From Mastigias papua (Eukaryota > Cnidaria > Scyphozoa > Rhizostomeae > Mastigiidae): 64,000 nt of DNA. The stretch lies in the NCBI GenBank assembly GCA_964019165.1, contig OZ025271.1, positions 12,751,759 to 12,815,758 of the forward strand, in the 5' to 3' direction. Numbering within the stretch: position 1 is the first letter of the stretch; each line of letters opens with the position of its first letter. The notes under the pieces are model-generated. The model saw nothing but the letters and a program-made list of their open reading frames with translations. It did no database searches and was not told the DNA's origin. The position numbers and the translations under genes are program-made. Shown in pieces: positions 47,263 through 57,879 of the stretch.

Positions 47263-49072
47263 TTCAGTAATTCAACTAACTAATCACTCAAAAACTTAAG
47301 CACCATCAGCACCATCACTATTGTCATGAAAGTGTCATACTGCTGATGGATGCTGAAATGGGTACGAAATGTCTACATCACAAATATGTTACCGGATAGT
47401 CTTTATTAAATCATCACTGCTCTTTTTCCATCATTTGTTTCCTAAAAGGTTGTCATACAACTGTGTTTCCCGGTCAAGTTGTCCTAATCACGGTCATCAT
47501 CGTTATCAGTCTTTAAACAGTCGCATCAAACAACAACTTCAATCAACTCACCACTGTTCGTCCATCAATCTCGAGTTCCACGCCACATTGCAATATCTAT
47601 AAGAATAAATAAACTGGTAACTTCTTTGACATTCACAAACAATACATCAGCGCCATTATGATGGCAATTAGAGCCAAGGCTACTTTTCAGTTCAATTTCA
47701 TTTTCACGCCATGAAGAGATACATTTGCTTGGCCCCCACATAAAAAATTGATGTTGCTCTTTCTGTTGGAACTACATCAACATCCACCATAAAACTGCTT
47801 TCCCAAAATAAAATAGTTCACACACTGCCAGTACTGAATGGAATAAGCGTAACATATTGTTAAAACGCAACATATTGTTGTCTGATATATTTTAAACGAT
47901 ACTCAAGCGCCAGATGTTTGTTATGTTACATAACTTGGACTTGTTATTGGACTTGTTGATTTCAATTTACATAACTTTCTTTTGTTCTATGTTTCGAATG
48001 ATTGAATATGGTTAGGTTTCATTTGTATATCGTCAGATTGCTTGAGTTAAATTTCCATTCGAATATTCTGTTTCATGAAAGATAGCCATGTGTTTTATTT
48101 CTCGTAAGCTGCTTCTACTAAATTACGAAGGGAAAGAAGAGTGCTAAAAATCAAAAAAGCATTTCTTGAAGTTCAGTACAGAACGAAAAAACCTCACCAT
48201 GTTTAAGGCATACTGAAAAGCTGTTCTCGTTCGACACTCGTTCAGTCTTTAATCTCTTGCAGTTCTAGCTCAACTTCTAAAATCCAACTATATCTGGCTT
48301 TGCTTAGAAAGCGACATTTAAAGCGGAGATATAAAATCTAACTCCCATTTCCATAATGAACAACAGTGACTCATGAAAGTGGTTGGAATTGTGCTGCATT
48401 TTGTAGTATTGTCAAATTTTGGTGCAAAATCCGCAGCATTTAATATTTTTAATTTATTTGCGAGTCGTCTATTGGAATCATAGAGGAAAAAGGAAGATGT
48501 GACCGATTTTTCTATTAGGCAAACATTTCTAGAGTAGCAAAGTACTGCTTTAGTATCAGCGTGGCTGCTTCTTTCGGTTTACTAATGCTTAAATGTTTCA
48601 TTTGCTTAAACAAGAAAAAAGATTAACAAGCATTTTTCAAAATGGAAATTTCAAGAGGTCGCTTTTTGAGTGGTGAATTTGCGGTTTTAGACTCTTGTTC
48701 CTTTTCCTTCACGTTCGCATTCGTTTTCACAAAAATGTGATAAGGTTAGGCTTCATAGATTGGGCATGATTTAATTCTTTGCGAACTTTGAAAATAGCGA
48801 GATAAACAATTGATTCAAATATTTAGAAACAGGATTGATGACTTCAGAGTAAGCACGCTAAGGAGGGAGTACATCCAAAAACATAATAAATCATACAAGG
48901 GAGGGAGTTTAAAATTGAGTAATATTGACCGTACATTTAGTTGAATGGTCCCTGAGAATTTTACACATGCAATCAACTAACCAAAGTCACAAGCAAATTC
49001 TGACAACGTTGTTAAAAACAACCAGCAATCCTTGCTTCACTTGTAGATCAGCCGAATGCCATACAAACTGTA
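47263..49072. other. Gene-poor DNA
   Basis: No exon recognised. GCGCCATTATGATGGCAATT near 47650, followed by AGAGCCAAGGCTACTTTT, recurs diverged at about 53450, so a dispersed or duplicated repeat starts here. Confidence 0.4.
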
Positions 49073-49550
49073 CCGTAAATCCTTGACTAAGCCCCTACCT
49101 CCAAATAAGCCCCCCTCGAATAAGCCCCCATCTAAAAAGTCATCTCTGCAAATAAGCGCCCCCCTCGAATAAGTCCCCATGGGGGCTTATTCGAGGGAAG
49201 CATACTTATAGAATAATATCATATTTCAAGAAGTCCTCACAAGACAATAGCTGTACATTATTAATTCCTTTGAATGGAGGCATAAAAGCAAAGAGACACG
49301 CGACTTTCGTGATAATAGAAATATTACAATGTTTGTTAAATCTTCACACAACACTCTGTAACTCTTTTAACGATATCAGCGTCTCTAAGTAGAAGCTCAA
49401 AATTTAGTTCATTGAAAAATTATATCGTCTTTTATGTCAACCCTTGAGGAAAATGCTAGGCTGTGAAAAAGCCCCTCCCCTTGAAAAAGCCTGCACTCAA
49501 AAACTCATTTTTGGAATTAAGCCCCAGGGGGTTTATTCGAGGATTTACAG
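49073..49550. mobile_element. TA-flanked MITE, copy 2
   Basis: 478 bp between TA (49071-49072) and TA (49551-49552), ends CCGTAAATCCTTGACTAAGC and GGTTTATTCGAGGATTTACAG. It aligns along its whole length with 18703-19176 (shared ATCATATTTCAAGAAG, GGAGGCATAAAAGCAAAGAG, AGAAGCTCAAAATTTAGTT). It also keeps the internal palindrome AAGTCCCCATGGGGGCTTAT. A possible fragment of the same family, CTCGAATAAGCC, lies at about 63559. Confidence 0.75.
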
Positions 49551-49552
49551 TA

Positions 49553-52500
49553 TGAAAATAAAATCCGGTGCTGGTAGGCAGTGTCTTAAATTTTCAGGCC
49601 ATTTTACTGCCAAAAGTTTCTTACATCTTTCTTAAATTTCTTAGGTAATGAACTTTCTTTGTGAAGCCCAAGGAGAGCAGAGATTTCCGCCTCCTCTCCA
49701 TCACGCTTTTGGCAAAAGAACATACATGTACTTCATGAAGAGGGCATTGCTTGCACATTCAAATTCGAGGTTAACAGGAATAGACAGCCTATTGAACTTT
49801 CCTGTCTTGTCAACTGTAATCGATTTTCAATTTCAAAATAGAGCCCTAACACAGCGATCAAGGAATTTTGTTTTCCTAGAATGACCAACTCCATTGAGAT
49901 CTGTAAACAGTTAAGCTCATTGAACTTAAATGCCAAGTTGAAGTCAAAACAAATTATCAAATGGAAAAGTCTTGTGTGTGAAATTTACTGAGAATGAAAG
50001 CAAACGGCGTATTGAGGGCCTGATTATACGGAGAGAAAGTGCCTTGCTTTGCCGGGAAGAGATAAATTTTCACCTACTATGGGGAAAGTGTCTATTGAGA
50101 ATACATGAGGAAAATCATCCCGGCAAAGAGGGACAAATGTGGATGTATTTGGCGACAAAACTTTTGTTTAACTTAAAGTTAAAGTGTGTTGTCAAATTTA
50201 TGCATTCTTTATGTCGCGTGATTAATATACGTGTGTTCTCTCTCAGACTTTGACCCAGCTTGCAGGGATGTTTCAATTACGCGTATATGGACAAAAAACG
50301 ACTCGCCTTGCTGGGATCCCGGTTAAACAAAGGTGAGATCCTGCCTCTAAAAATTGTCCCCCCATGGCCTAGACGAAATAGAGACCTCAAATAATTGCAA
50401 ACTGTTTTCAACAAGAGCTTCACCAGAACAAGTGGATCCCGGGTAAAACGTTCCGTCGTGGCAAAATGGGATAATGTTCTCCATATAATCAGGCCTTTAG
50501 CACAGTATTGCAATATACAATGGTGTTCAATTTCAAGACTGTTTTTGACAGTCAACTTGGAAAATTCATACTGCAAATTATAAAAGTTTTTTAGCTCTTT
50601 TCAGTTTGGGTGGGTAGGGTTGTTTCTTAACTTTCCAAAATTTGAGCCTACCGTATCTTATCACCTGTTTCTTATAAAACAAAATGGCCTGTACTCCATT
50701 TAGTTTCTCAAATAAATGCAAAAAATATACTTTTCCGATAAGAACAATTGCAAAAACAGTTGAACCTAAACTTATCGAAGAACTTAGAAAATTAAATTAT
50801 CTTATTGCTATGAAACAAGACTATAACTTTACAATGCAGATGGGATCAAAACGTCCACGGGTCTGAATGAGCCATTGAATATGAGTTGAAAAGAATTGTA
50901 TGATTTCAAACACAAAAGTGAATTACTTCCCAGTGCAACTTCTACTCAAATTGGCCAAGAGAAATGTCACCCACTAAGAGCGTCACCAAATACAATTGTG
51001 ATGACAATGGCTTTATATACGCAATCTCACAATTTCTACTGTTTTCGTCGATCGCAAATGTTCATTGCACCAAGGATAATCAAAAAAGCGCTTACAAGAA
51101 TATCCCCTTAATGGATTCAAAAAGCTTGTAAATGTAATGAACACCTTTAAAACTTCACAGTTAAGCTACTATCCTCTCATATGAATGTTTTATAGCCGCA
51201 AACATGATCAAAAAGGATAAACAAACTACATGAAATGGCTCTTAGGTTTACATATAAATATAGGGTGTCAACTTCCTAACAACTGCTGATTAAAAATAAA
51301 TCCGTAAAATGATGTAATCTGTAATCCGTAATCATTAAAAACACCCATGATATTCAAAAATTTACGAAGGAAATAAACTCATAGAGATTAAACTCCTGGG
51401 ACCGCAGATTTCACAAGATTTTTATTGATAACTTAGTATTTTTGTGGCTTCTGTAGGTAGTTGGTTTTAATTAGTTTTTGCAAAGAGACCTTCAATTGTT
51501 GCGAAGAGGAATTTATAAACCTCGCCACTTTGTGACTAAACTTTATGCGAGCTGTAAAAGGGACAGATAAACAACAACTAAGTGGAAACTCTCTGATTAA
51601 TGCAGGCAGTGACTTAGTCAGGAAGGGGGGTGGAATCAAGAATTCTGCATGTCCACCATATGTCCCTGGAGATCTGTCTAGGATGTTGTAGAACTAATGA
51701 GGGAGAAGGGCTTAAACATATTTCTTTGGTCAGTGATGCAGTATGGCTGACATAGACAATGCCCAACACATAAACATCTCATTAATAACTCAATGTTTAT
51801 GAAGATTATGAAATGGAAGAGAGAAGATGGAATGAGCTTTGTTGCTCATATTTGCTCTTGTTGTTGAAGAAAGTAATCTAGAAAGCCCCTATCTCAACCT
51901 TCATACAAATATCTGGGTCGATGCAACTCTTCCTGCGACAATAGAATCTTGCGAAAGGTGTCGAAAGAAAATTGTAAGTGGTAATAGTTAGTTACGAGCT
52001 AAAACAAATTAAGAGCAGCAATATGAATGACAATCTTAATGTAATCAGCAGTAACGAAGACATTTCCTTCTCCATCGAGTTGCGAATTTTGAAACACCAG
52101 CTTGCAATTGACCAAAAATATTGTTTATATGTTATTTATTTAATATCTAATGACGAATATAAAAGTGGTTTCTCTTTTTTCTTTGGTGCGATTTAACATT
52201 ATAGAGTGCTAGTGTGAAAACAAGTATGAAATTCTGTTCCATTTACGAAAAAAGGAATGTAATTGTTTTTCCAAGAGCCTGAGAGAGGTCGTTCACAACA
52301 ATTCTCCGGCCTATACCCAAAGAACCCTTAAGTCAACAGGAACTGCCACTGAATGCAAGAATGAAACTAAGAAACACAACTTCTCAACACCTCGTTGTTT
52401 GAAACATAGCCATAAAGGTACACAAGAAGCCCATGTACGATGGTATGGACTTTGGCTATCTATTCAACATTGGCCTAGCAATTAACTCTTTTTATTAAAG

Positions 52501-53846
52501 ACACGCCTGATCTTTCCCCATCTTATTCAAAAGTGCAAATGATAATTGATCAAAGTGTGTCTTTAACCGCCGTTTTGTCCTTTCCTTATTCACCGCCTGA
52601 CAGGAATGTGAGAGGTCAGAATAGGTGCGATAAAGACAGACTCAAAACCTATGTGATTTACTGCATACGTAATTTATGGATGACCATGAAACAAATTTTC
52701 ATAAATGTCTTAATCAGCATCAGTATTTCTTGCTTTTTTGACAAATGCAGCCAAGCCAAACGTCTTAAAAGTTGTATACTGTATGTAGTTTCTCAAATAC
52801 GTACAAAAAATTACTCATGAAATAAAAGGAATTCTAAGAACATTTGAGCCTGAAATTATTAAAAAATCAAGAACCTCGAGCCGCAGCAAAAATCACCTGG
52901 CTATTATAAAGTAGGGTTATAGGTTTACAATGCAGCTGTGTCCAACAAACCCATGGATCTGAATGGGTTGAAAAGAATATTATGATTACATATACAGAAC
53001 AAAACTATGTCTCATTAGAGGTTCCACTCAAATGGGCCAAAAGAAATGTAACAAAGTACAAGCGTCTCCAAATGCCATTGTGAATGCCAATGACCTTACA
53101 TACACACTCTCACTTTTTCTACAGCTTTCATTGATTTTAGATATTCTTGGAAAGACAAAGATCCAAATGAAGATGAACATATATCCTTCTGTTCAAGTCT
53201 ACAAATGCGCAACCCAGTGTCTCCTAAAACTCAATGTGTTTCTTTGACAACAGTACTGCCCATGCAAATCTACACAGGCTACATGAATTAACGGCTGTAA
53301 ATACCGAATTTCGGGAAATAACAATGGATTAAAGTAGCACTTCTTGAAAAATCCGCGTTCAGTTCTTCCATGGTTATTTTTTGAAACTACAGTTAATAGC
53401 ACAAACTCCAATAAGCTTTCTCATTCACCAAAGTAAAACACATTAGCGCCATTATGATAGGAATTAGAGCCTAGGCTACTTTTTCCCGCCCTTTTCTCAC
53501 ACCAAATCACGCAATCAAGGCAAATCTTTAACAGTTGCGAGTCTGCTTTTGAGATGTGCAGTTGTCGTGAAAGCGCGCGTTGGAAATACTTACATAAAAA
53601 TGACTATTTACTATGAACTTCGGATGAAAATTAACTGCAATAAACTTGCAGGTGGTATATGGCACAAATTGGCGACATTTGTGATTTCATTCGCGTACAG
53701 AACGTGCATTTGCGGACGTTAACTCCAAATAGACATGGCGCGGGGAAGTGAACAAATGGAGCTTATCAATAAGTAATAGCAGTAAAATGTCCAATGGAAA
53801 ATTGAATGAAACGAAACAATTTTGTCATGTAGTTATTGACTTTTAG
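49553..53846. other. Gene-poor DNA with a diverged internal duplication
   Basis: Apart from the MITE at 50017-50496, no gene was recognised. The part at about 50880-51110 resembles 52965-53180: both contain GTTGAAAAGAAT-TATGAT, CAAAT-GGCCAA-AGAAATGT, GCGTCNCCAAAT and AATG-C. This suggests that several kilobases were duplicated in tandem and then drifted. Confidence 0.35.
50017..50496. mobile_element. MITE with GGCCTGATTATA ends
   Basis: GGCCTGATTATACGGAG at 50017 and CTCCATATAATCAGGCC at 50479-50495 are inverted partners (16 of 17). The 480-bp interior holds further inverted words (TTTGCCGGGAAG; GATCCCGG twice). It has no coding capacity, and the target duplication is not clear. Confidence 0.55.
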
Positions 53847-54180
53847 CAGAGGACTTAGAAAAAGTGATATTTACATTTGAGGATAATGGAATTACTAGCT
53901 TAGATGGAAGGACTTTGCTACAAGGAATTCTAAGTAATGGAGCGTTATGCATGGACAATTTTGCGTTTGTTGTATTACGGACTTTCTATAGCTTAAAAAC
54001 ATTTACACATATTGCAAATGAGGACAATTTTATTGCAGACACGAATATTGTATTGTTTTTCGCATATTTGGAAAAAATCGATATTGCCAAAAAGTTGTTT
54101 GCATTGTATTCAATATGGATTTATTATTGCTGTTTAATCACATTGGATATATTCAAATATACAAAGCATATCAAGGAGAT
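53847..54180 (+). CDS. Internal coding exon of an unknown gene
   Basis: Acceptor TTGACTTTTAG| at 53846, 334 nt open in one frame (110 codons), donor GGAGAT|GTAAGTTTT at 54181. The reading EDLEKVIFTFEDNGITSLDG, RTLLQGILSNGALCMDNFAF, VVLRTFYSLKTFTH ends with ITLDIFKYTKHIKE. It alternates helices with hydrophobic faces and could be a small helical-bundle domain, but I cannot assign it. Phase in is 1, phase out is 2. The partner exons were not found. It points toward the NLR gene, which is on the opposite strand, so it is a separate gene or a relic. Confidence 0.4.
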
Positions 54181-54223
54181 GTAAGTTTTGAAGTGATGTT
54201 GTTTTCTTACATAACATGTAGAC

Positions 54224-54377
54224 CAGGGATGTAGGAACCAGGGGGCCAGAGGGACCATGGCCCCTACTTTTTAGCAAACTATGCAAAAGTGCTACTTTGA
54301 AGCCCAAAATGGGTTTGGTAATGTCCCCCTTTTAGCACTTGCCCCCTCCCACTCCCTAGATGCTTCCTACGCCCCTG
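54224..54377. mobile_element. hAT-like MITE, 154 bp
   Basis: Ends CAGGGATGTAGGAACCAGGG and GATGCTTCCTACGCCCCTG are inverted partners starting with CAGGG, as in hAT elements. The flanks ATGTAGAC (54216-54223) and CTGTAGAC (54378-54385) match at 7 of 8 positions, the hAT target size. Non-coding. Confidence 0.7.
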
Positions 54378-54395
54378 CTGTAGACTTAGACTGTA

Positions 54396-54668
54396 GAGTA
54401 GCAAAGTGATGACGTCACACACATCTGTTTTAAGAATTTCCATATTCTGACCATATTGAGTAATTGGCTTGGTTCATAGCATTAAGAACAAGGCTGGAAA
54501 TAGGAATAGATCATGTAAACTAACCTGGCAATGAACTGCCAAAATCTCCATTGAAATGTATCAAATACAAGTCATTTCAGACTACTTTACAATGCTTCAT
54601 TTGAAAAGGGGGTCAAAATGACCTAGTATCCAAATATGGTCATCTGTGACGTCACAGCTTACTATTCT
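54396..54668. mobile_element. MITE with TGACGTCAC ends
   Basis: GAGTAGCAAAGTGATGACGT at 54396 and ACGTCACAGCTTACTATTC ending at 54668 are inverted partners with about 80% match. Both contain TGACGTCA, which is itself a palindrome (a CRE-type site). About 273 bp, non-coding; it lies only 18 bp from the hAT-like MITE. Confidence 0.5.
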
Positions 54669-54679
54669 AATTGCCAATA

Positions 54680-55515
54680 GTTGAAAAGTGGGTACTTCCC
54701 CCTGAGTACCCCCACCACTAGAGCCATGTCTACATCCTTACTATACATCTTCCTATTGTCTCTTTTCACCCTTAACAACCACCACATTCCAAACACAAAC
54801 TCTCTTCATACATTACATCAAAAGTCAAACTTAAATCTAATGGGTTTAAAGCTATAAAACACTTCCTAACTACTAAATAACTGTTGTCATTTGAAAACTA
54901 GGAAATCTCAAAGCAACTCTTTCTAAATCCATAATCTCCCCTTTTGAGATCTAATTTGATACAGGCAAAATCCCTAGATTCATATGTATATTTCAGAAAA
55001 ACAACCTGTTGCATGTAAAATGTTGGTTGTTTGATGTAAAAATATTTTAATCTATTCAAAACAGCAGGTATTATATTGGAAAATTGATAAATATAGTCAT
55101 TAAGACTATTGTCTAACTTATATACATTGATAAAATAGCCCTTCAGATTTTGTTGAAAGATCAATTGATTGTTGGATATAAATATTGCTCAAAGTCAAAA
55201 ACCAAAATCACCTTATAATTCTTGTCCTGTTATAAGTTCCACTTTGTCAATAATCCACTTACTTAAAATTAAACAACACATGAAATCCAAACAATTGAAT
55301 GCAAAAGTTGTTATTTTCCAATGAACCATTTAAATGTTTCACAAACATAATATCAAACTGTATTTCTCTTCTCTGAAATATTTGAATTGTAATGTTAATA
55401 AAATTATCAAATTACTAATTACCACATATATAATATACCATTTGCATTTAAATTCTTGAAAATGGTAATTTATGAATTAGTAAATAACAAATAATTAATT
55501 AGTAAATCATCTTAC
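54680..55515. other. Downstream intron of the NLR gene, probably
   Basis: AT-rich. If the donor at 55515 is used, this is intron sequence. A minus-strand frame (55164-54898, 88 codons, with AVLNRLKYFYIKQPTF) is open, but it has no good acceptor at a matching phase, so I do not claim it as an exon. Confidence 0.4.
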
Positions 55516-57879
55516 CCTCCTTTCTATGTCATCATCCAGTCTAGTAGTGCAACTGAGTATGTTCAATACCTTCATCATTAAATCTCCCTTCCGTCGCCTT
55601 TCTTCCATCATCTCCACCATCCTCTTCCACCATTCAATCTTAATGTCCAGTCCTATTAACTCAAACCTTTCGCATGACATCCCCCAATCGCATGCATTCT
55701 CAAAACTCTCATTTGTCTTCATTTGACATTCCCTTATGCGCAACAGTTCCAATTGCCGATCATTAGAACACGGTCCATTCAATTCATCATCCATGAACAC
55801 GCATTCCTCTATGAATACCCATCCACAATACCCACTCTGCTCTCCTCCTTTGAACTTCACTCGAATGGCATTCACAGTTGTTGTCATTCCGCGTAAACTG
55901 ATGCCAAAACGACCAATGCGAAAACGCTCCTTCACAGTCACTACGTCCAATTGTTCAATCTCATACACATAGATCCGCTCAAACTGAACATTTGCGAATG
56001 CCATTCGAATATCGTCCTCCTTCCATCCGCAACTTTCCAAGTGGCTACAAATCAGACACAGATTGTGTGTTGTTACTTCATCTGACCAAAACCCATCACT
56101 ATGGCATTTTCTAATAATTGACTTAATAAACTCCTTATCATTAAAATTCTTATTTAAAAAAAAAGTAATAATTTCAAATGATCTACTTAATTTAGTATCA
56201 TTATCCAACCCACACACATTTAACAATTCAATTACATCATCTAATAATTGTTTCTCATTTACTTCTTGTTTTAATCGTACAACATTCTTCAACATTTCTT
56301 TAATTATTCCTTCATATGAAAATCCTGACAATAAACGACATGCAAATGAGACAACTTCAATAAACCCTTTTTCCAAATTGTCCTTTATAATTTCCAATAA
56401 ATTCTTCATGCCTTTTTTACATATGTAAAGGGCTGAGAGAAATTCCATCAGTGATAAATGTTTAAATTGATACTTCTCTGTATAATTGTCTTTGACATCA
56501 ACAAACAAACTTTTAATAAATGTCTTCTCTTCATCAGTTCCCCCAAGAGTTGATTCAATGTTTCCTTCAAAAATAATCTTGTTTTCTTTAAGTAAATTAT
56601 AACAAAGTTCACTCAGGTAGGCCAATGTATTTGAATATTCTGTAAAAACTTGTGAGATTGTACTTATGTCTTGCCCTTTCTGTTTGTCAGCATGTTGTTT
56701 CAGCAATAGAAAAACAGTCCAACAATATAATTCAGTGTTGTTGAAAACCGCTTGCCCTTTCATCAAAATGGCCACACAGCAAAGTGTATTCAGAAACTGT
56801 GGCACATTCATGATGGGAAGATAACCCTTTGATGATGTTCTTGCCTTGTTTATATCAACTTTGTGATCTTCACGGGATGAGAATTTGTCAACATATTCAT
56901 CAATTTGATCCTCACTTAGTCCATTAATTTCCACTTTAAACAAACCACCCATGTTATTATAACCAGTTAGCTTGTGTTCGACGTGGGGTCTCCCAGTTAT
57001 TATAACTTTAGCCATACAATAGTTCCCATTAATATTAAGGAGGTCAAAAATGATTGAATCTTTTTCAGTTATGTCATAGAGCTCATCAAGGCCATCTACT
57101 ATAACCAAGACCCCTTCTCCATCTCCAAAATCATAATTAACTTTACTTTTAATAAATTCACCAAGGATTTCATGCTTCTTCAGTTCGGCCACTTTGTGGT
57201 CCTTGAAGTAATTCAAGTCTCTACATTCAAACATGACACACATTTTAAAGTTTTGATAAATGTCACCATTTGCCCATCCATAAGTCAACTGTTTGGCAAG
57301 AACAGATTTTCCCATTCCCGCAATGCCACGAATAAAAGTTACACGATTATCGTCATCAATTACTCGAGATATTTTAATATCATCACCTCTCATACCTTGA
57401 ACATGTGCAAAATGTTGTCTCGCTTCATCTCTGAAGTTATCCATCGTTGGTAATTCACGGTTTATCTTCAACTTAACGGCAAATTTATTGATATCTACTT
57501 CTTTCAGCTCTATTCTGTTATTGTTATCTACGCAATGAATTTCATGCATCTTGTACTGTTGTCTGTATTTCTTCTTTATTTCATCTGAAAGATAAATACA
57601 ATTTAGAAACCATTAAATGAGCAACAGACCTATATTTAAGAATTCATACAGATTAAGCCAGAACAAAGGGTCGCATTTGAGGGGCAGAGCAATATGAAAC
57701 GTTCAATGAGTCATTTTATAACTTCGCAAAAATGAATATTTTGAGAGTAAGGAATTAAGTTAAAGCCGGAAAACTCACTGGAAGATACTTAGTTTATCAA
57801 CAAGACAACCAAGGGTGCCAAGGCCAATTAGAGCAAGGGGGATAGAAATCAAGAAAGGACATCGTGAGTGTCTGGGCAT
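55516..57879 (-). CDS. NACHT-domain NLR immune receptor, two exons seen
   Basis: Exon 2 (57584-55516) starts after TTTATCTTTCAG| and encodes EIKKKYRQQYKMHEIHCVD, then a NACHT ATPase: Walker A GIAGMGKS and Walker B VLVIVDGLDEL, with sensor KVIITGRPHVE and the helical region MNVPQFLNTLCCVAILMKG. The C-terminal 300 residues include YQFKHLSLMEFLSALYICKK, typical of NLRs, but no clear leucine-rich repeats. The exon ends at AGG|GTAAGA, so LRR exons probably follow to the left; the stop just past it is intronic. A candidate exon 1 (57879-57789) gives MPRHSRCPFLISIPLALIGL then GTLGCLVDKL, a membrane-spanning segment, and joins in phase through the donor CTAA|GTATCT. NLRs oligomerise on sensing danger. 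No stop breaks exon 2. Confidence 0.8.

Noticed and set aside
49972..50253. 93-codon plus-strand ORF
   Set aside because: Runs across the left border of the MITE at 50017, so it is not a host gene.
54898..55164. Possible LRR-type downstream exon of the NLR
   Set aside because: Open frame but no acceptor in matching phase and only a vague Leu pattern; left as intron.
55526..57453. Plus-strand ORFs under the NLR exon
   Set aside because: They are antisense shadows of the NACHT exon and show no motif.
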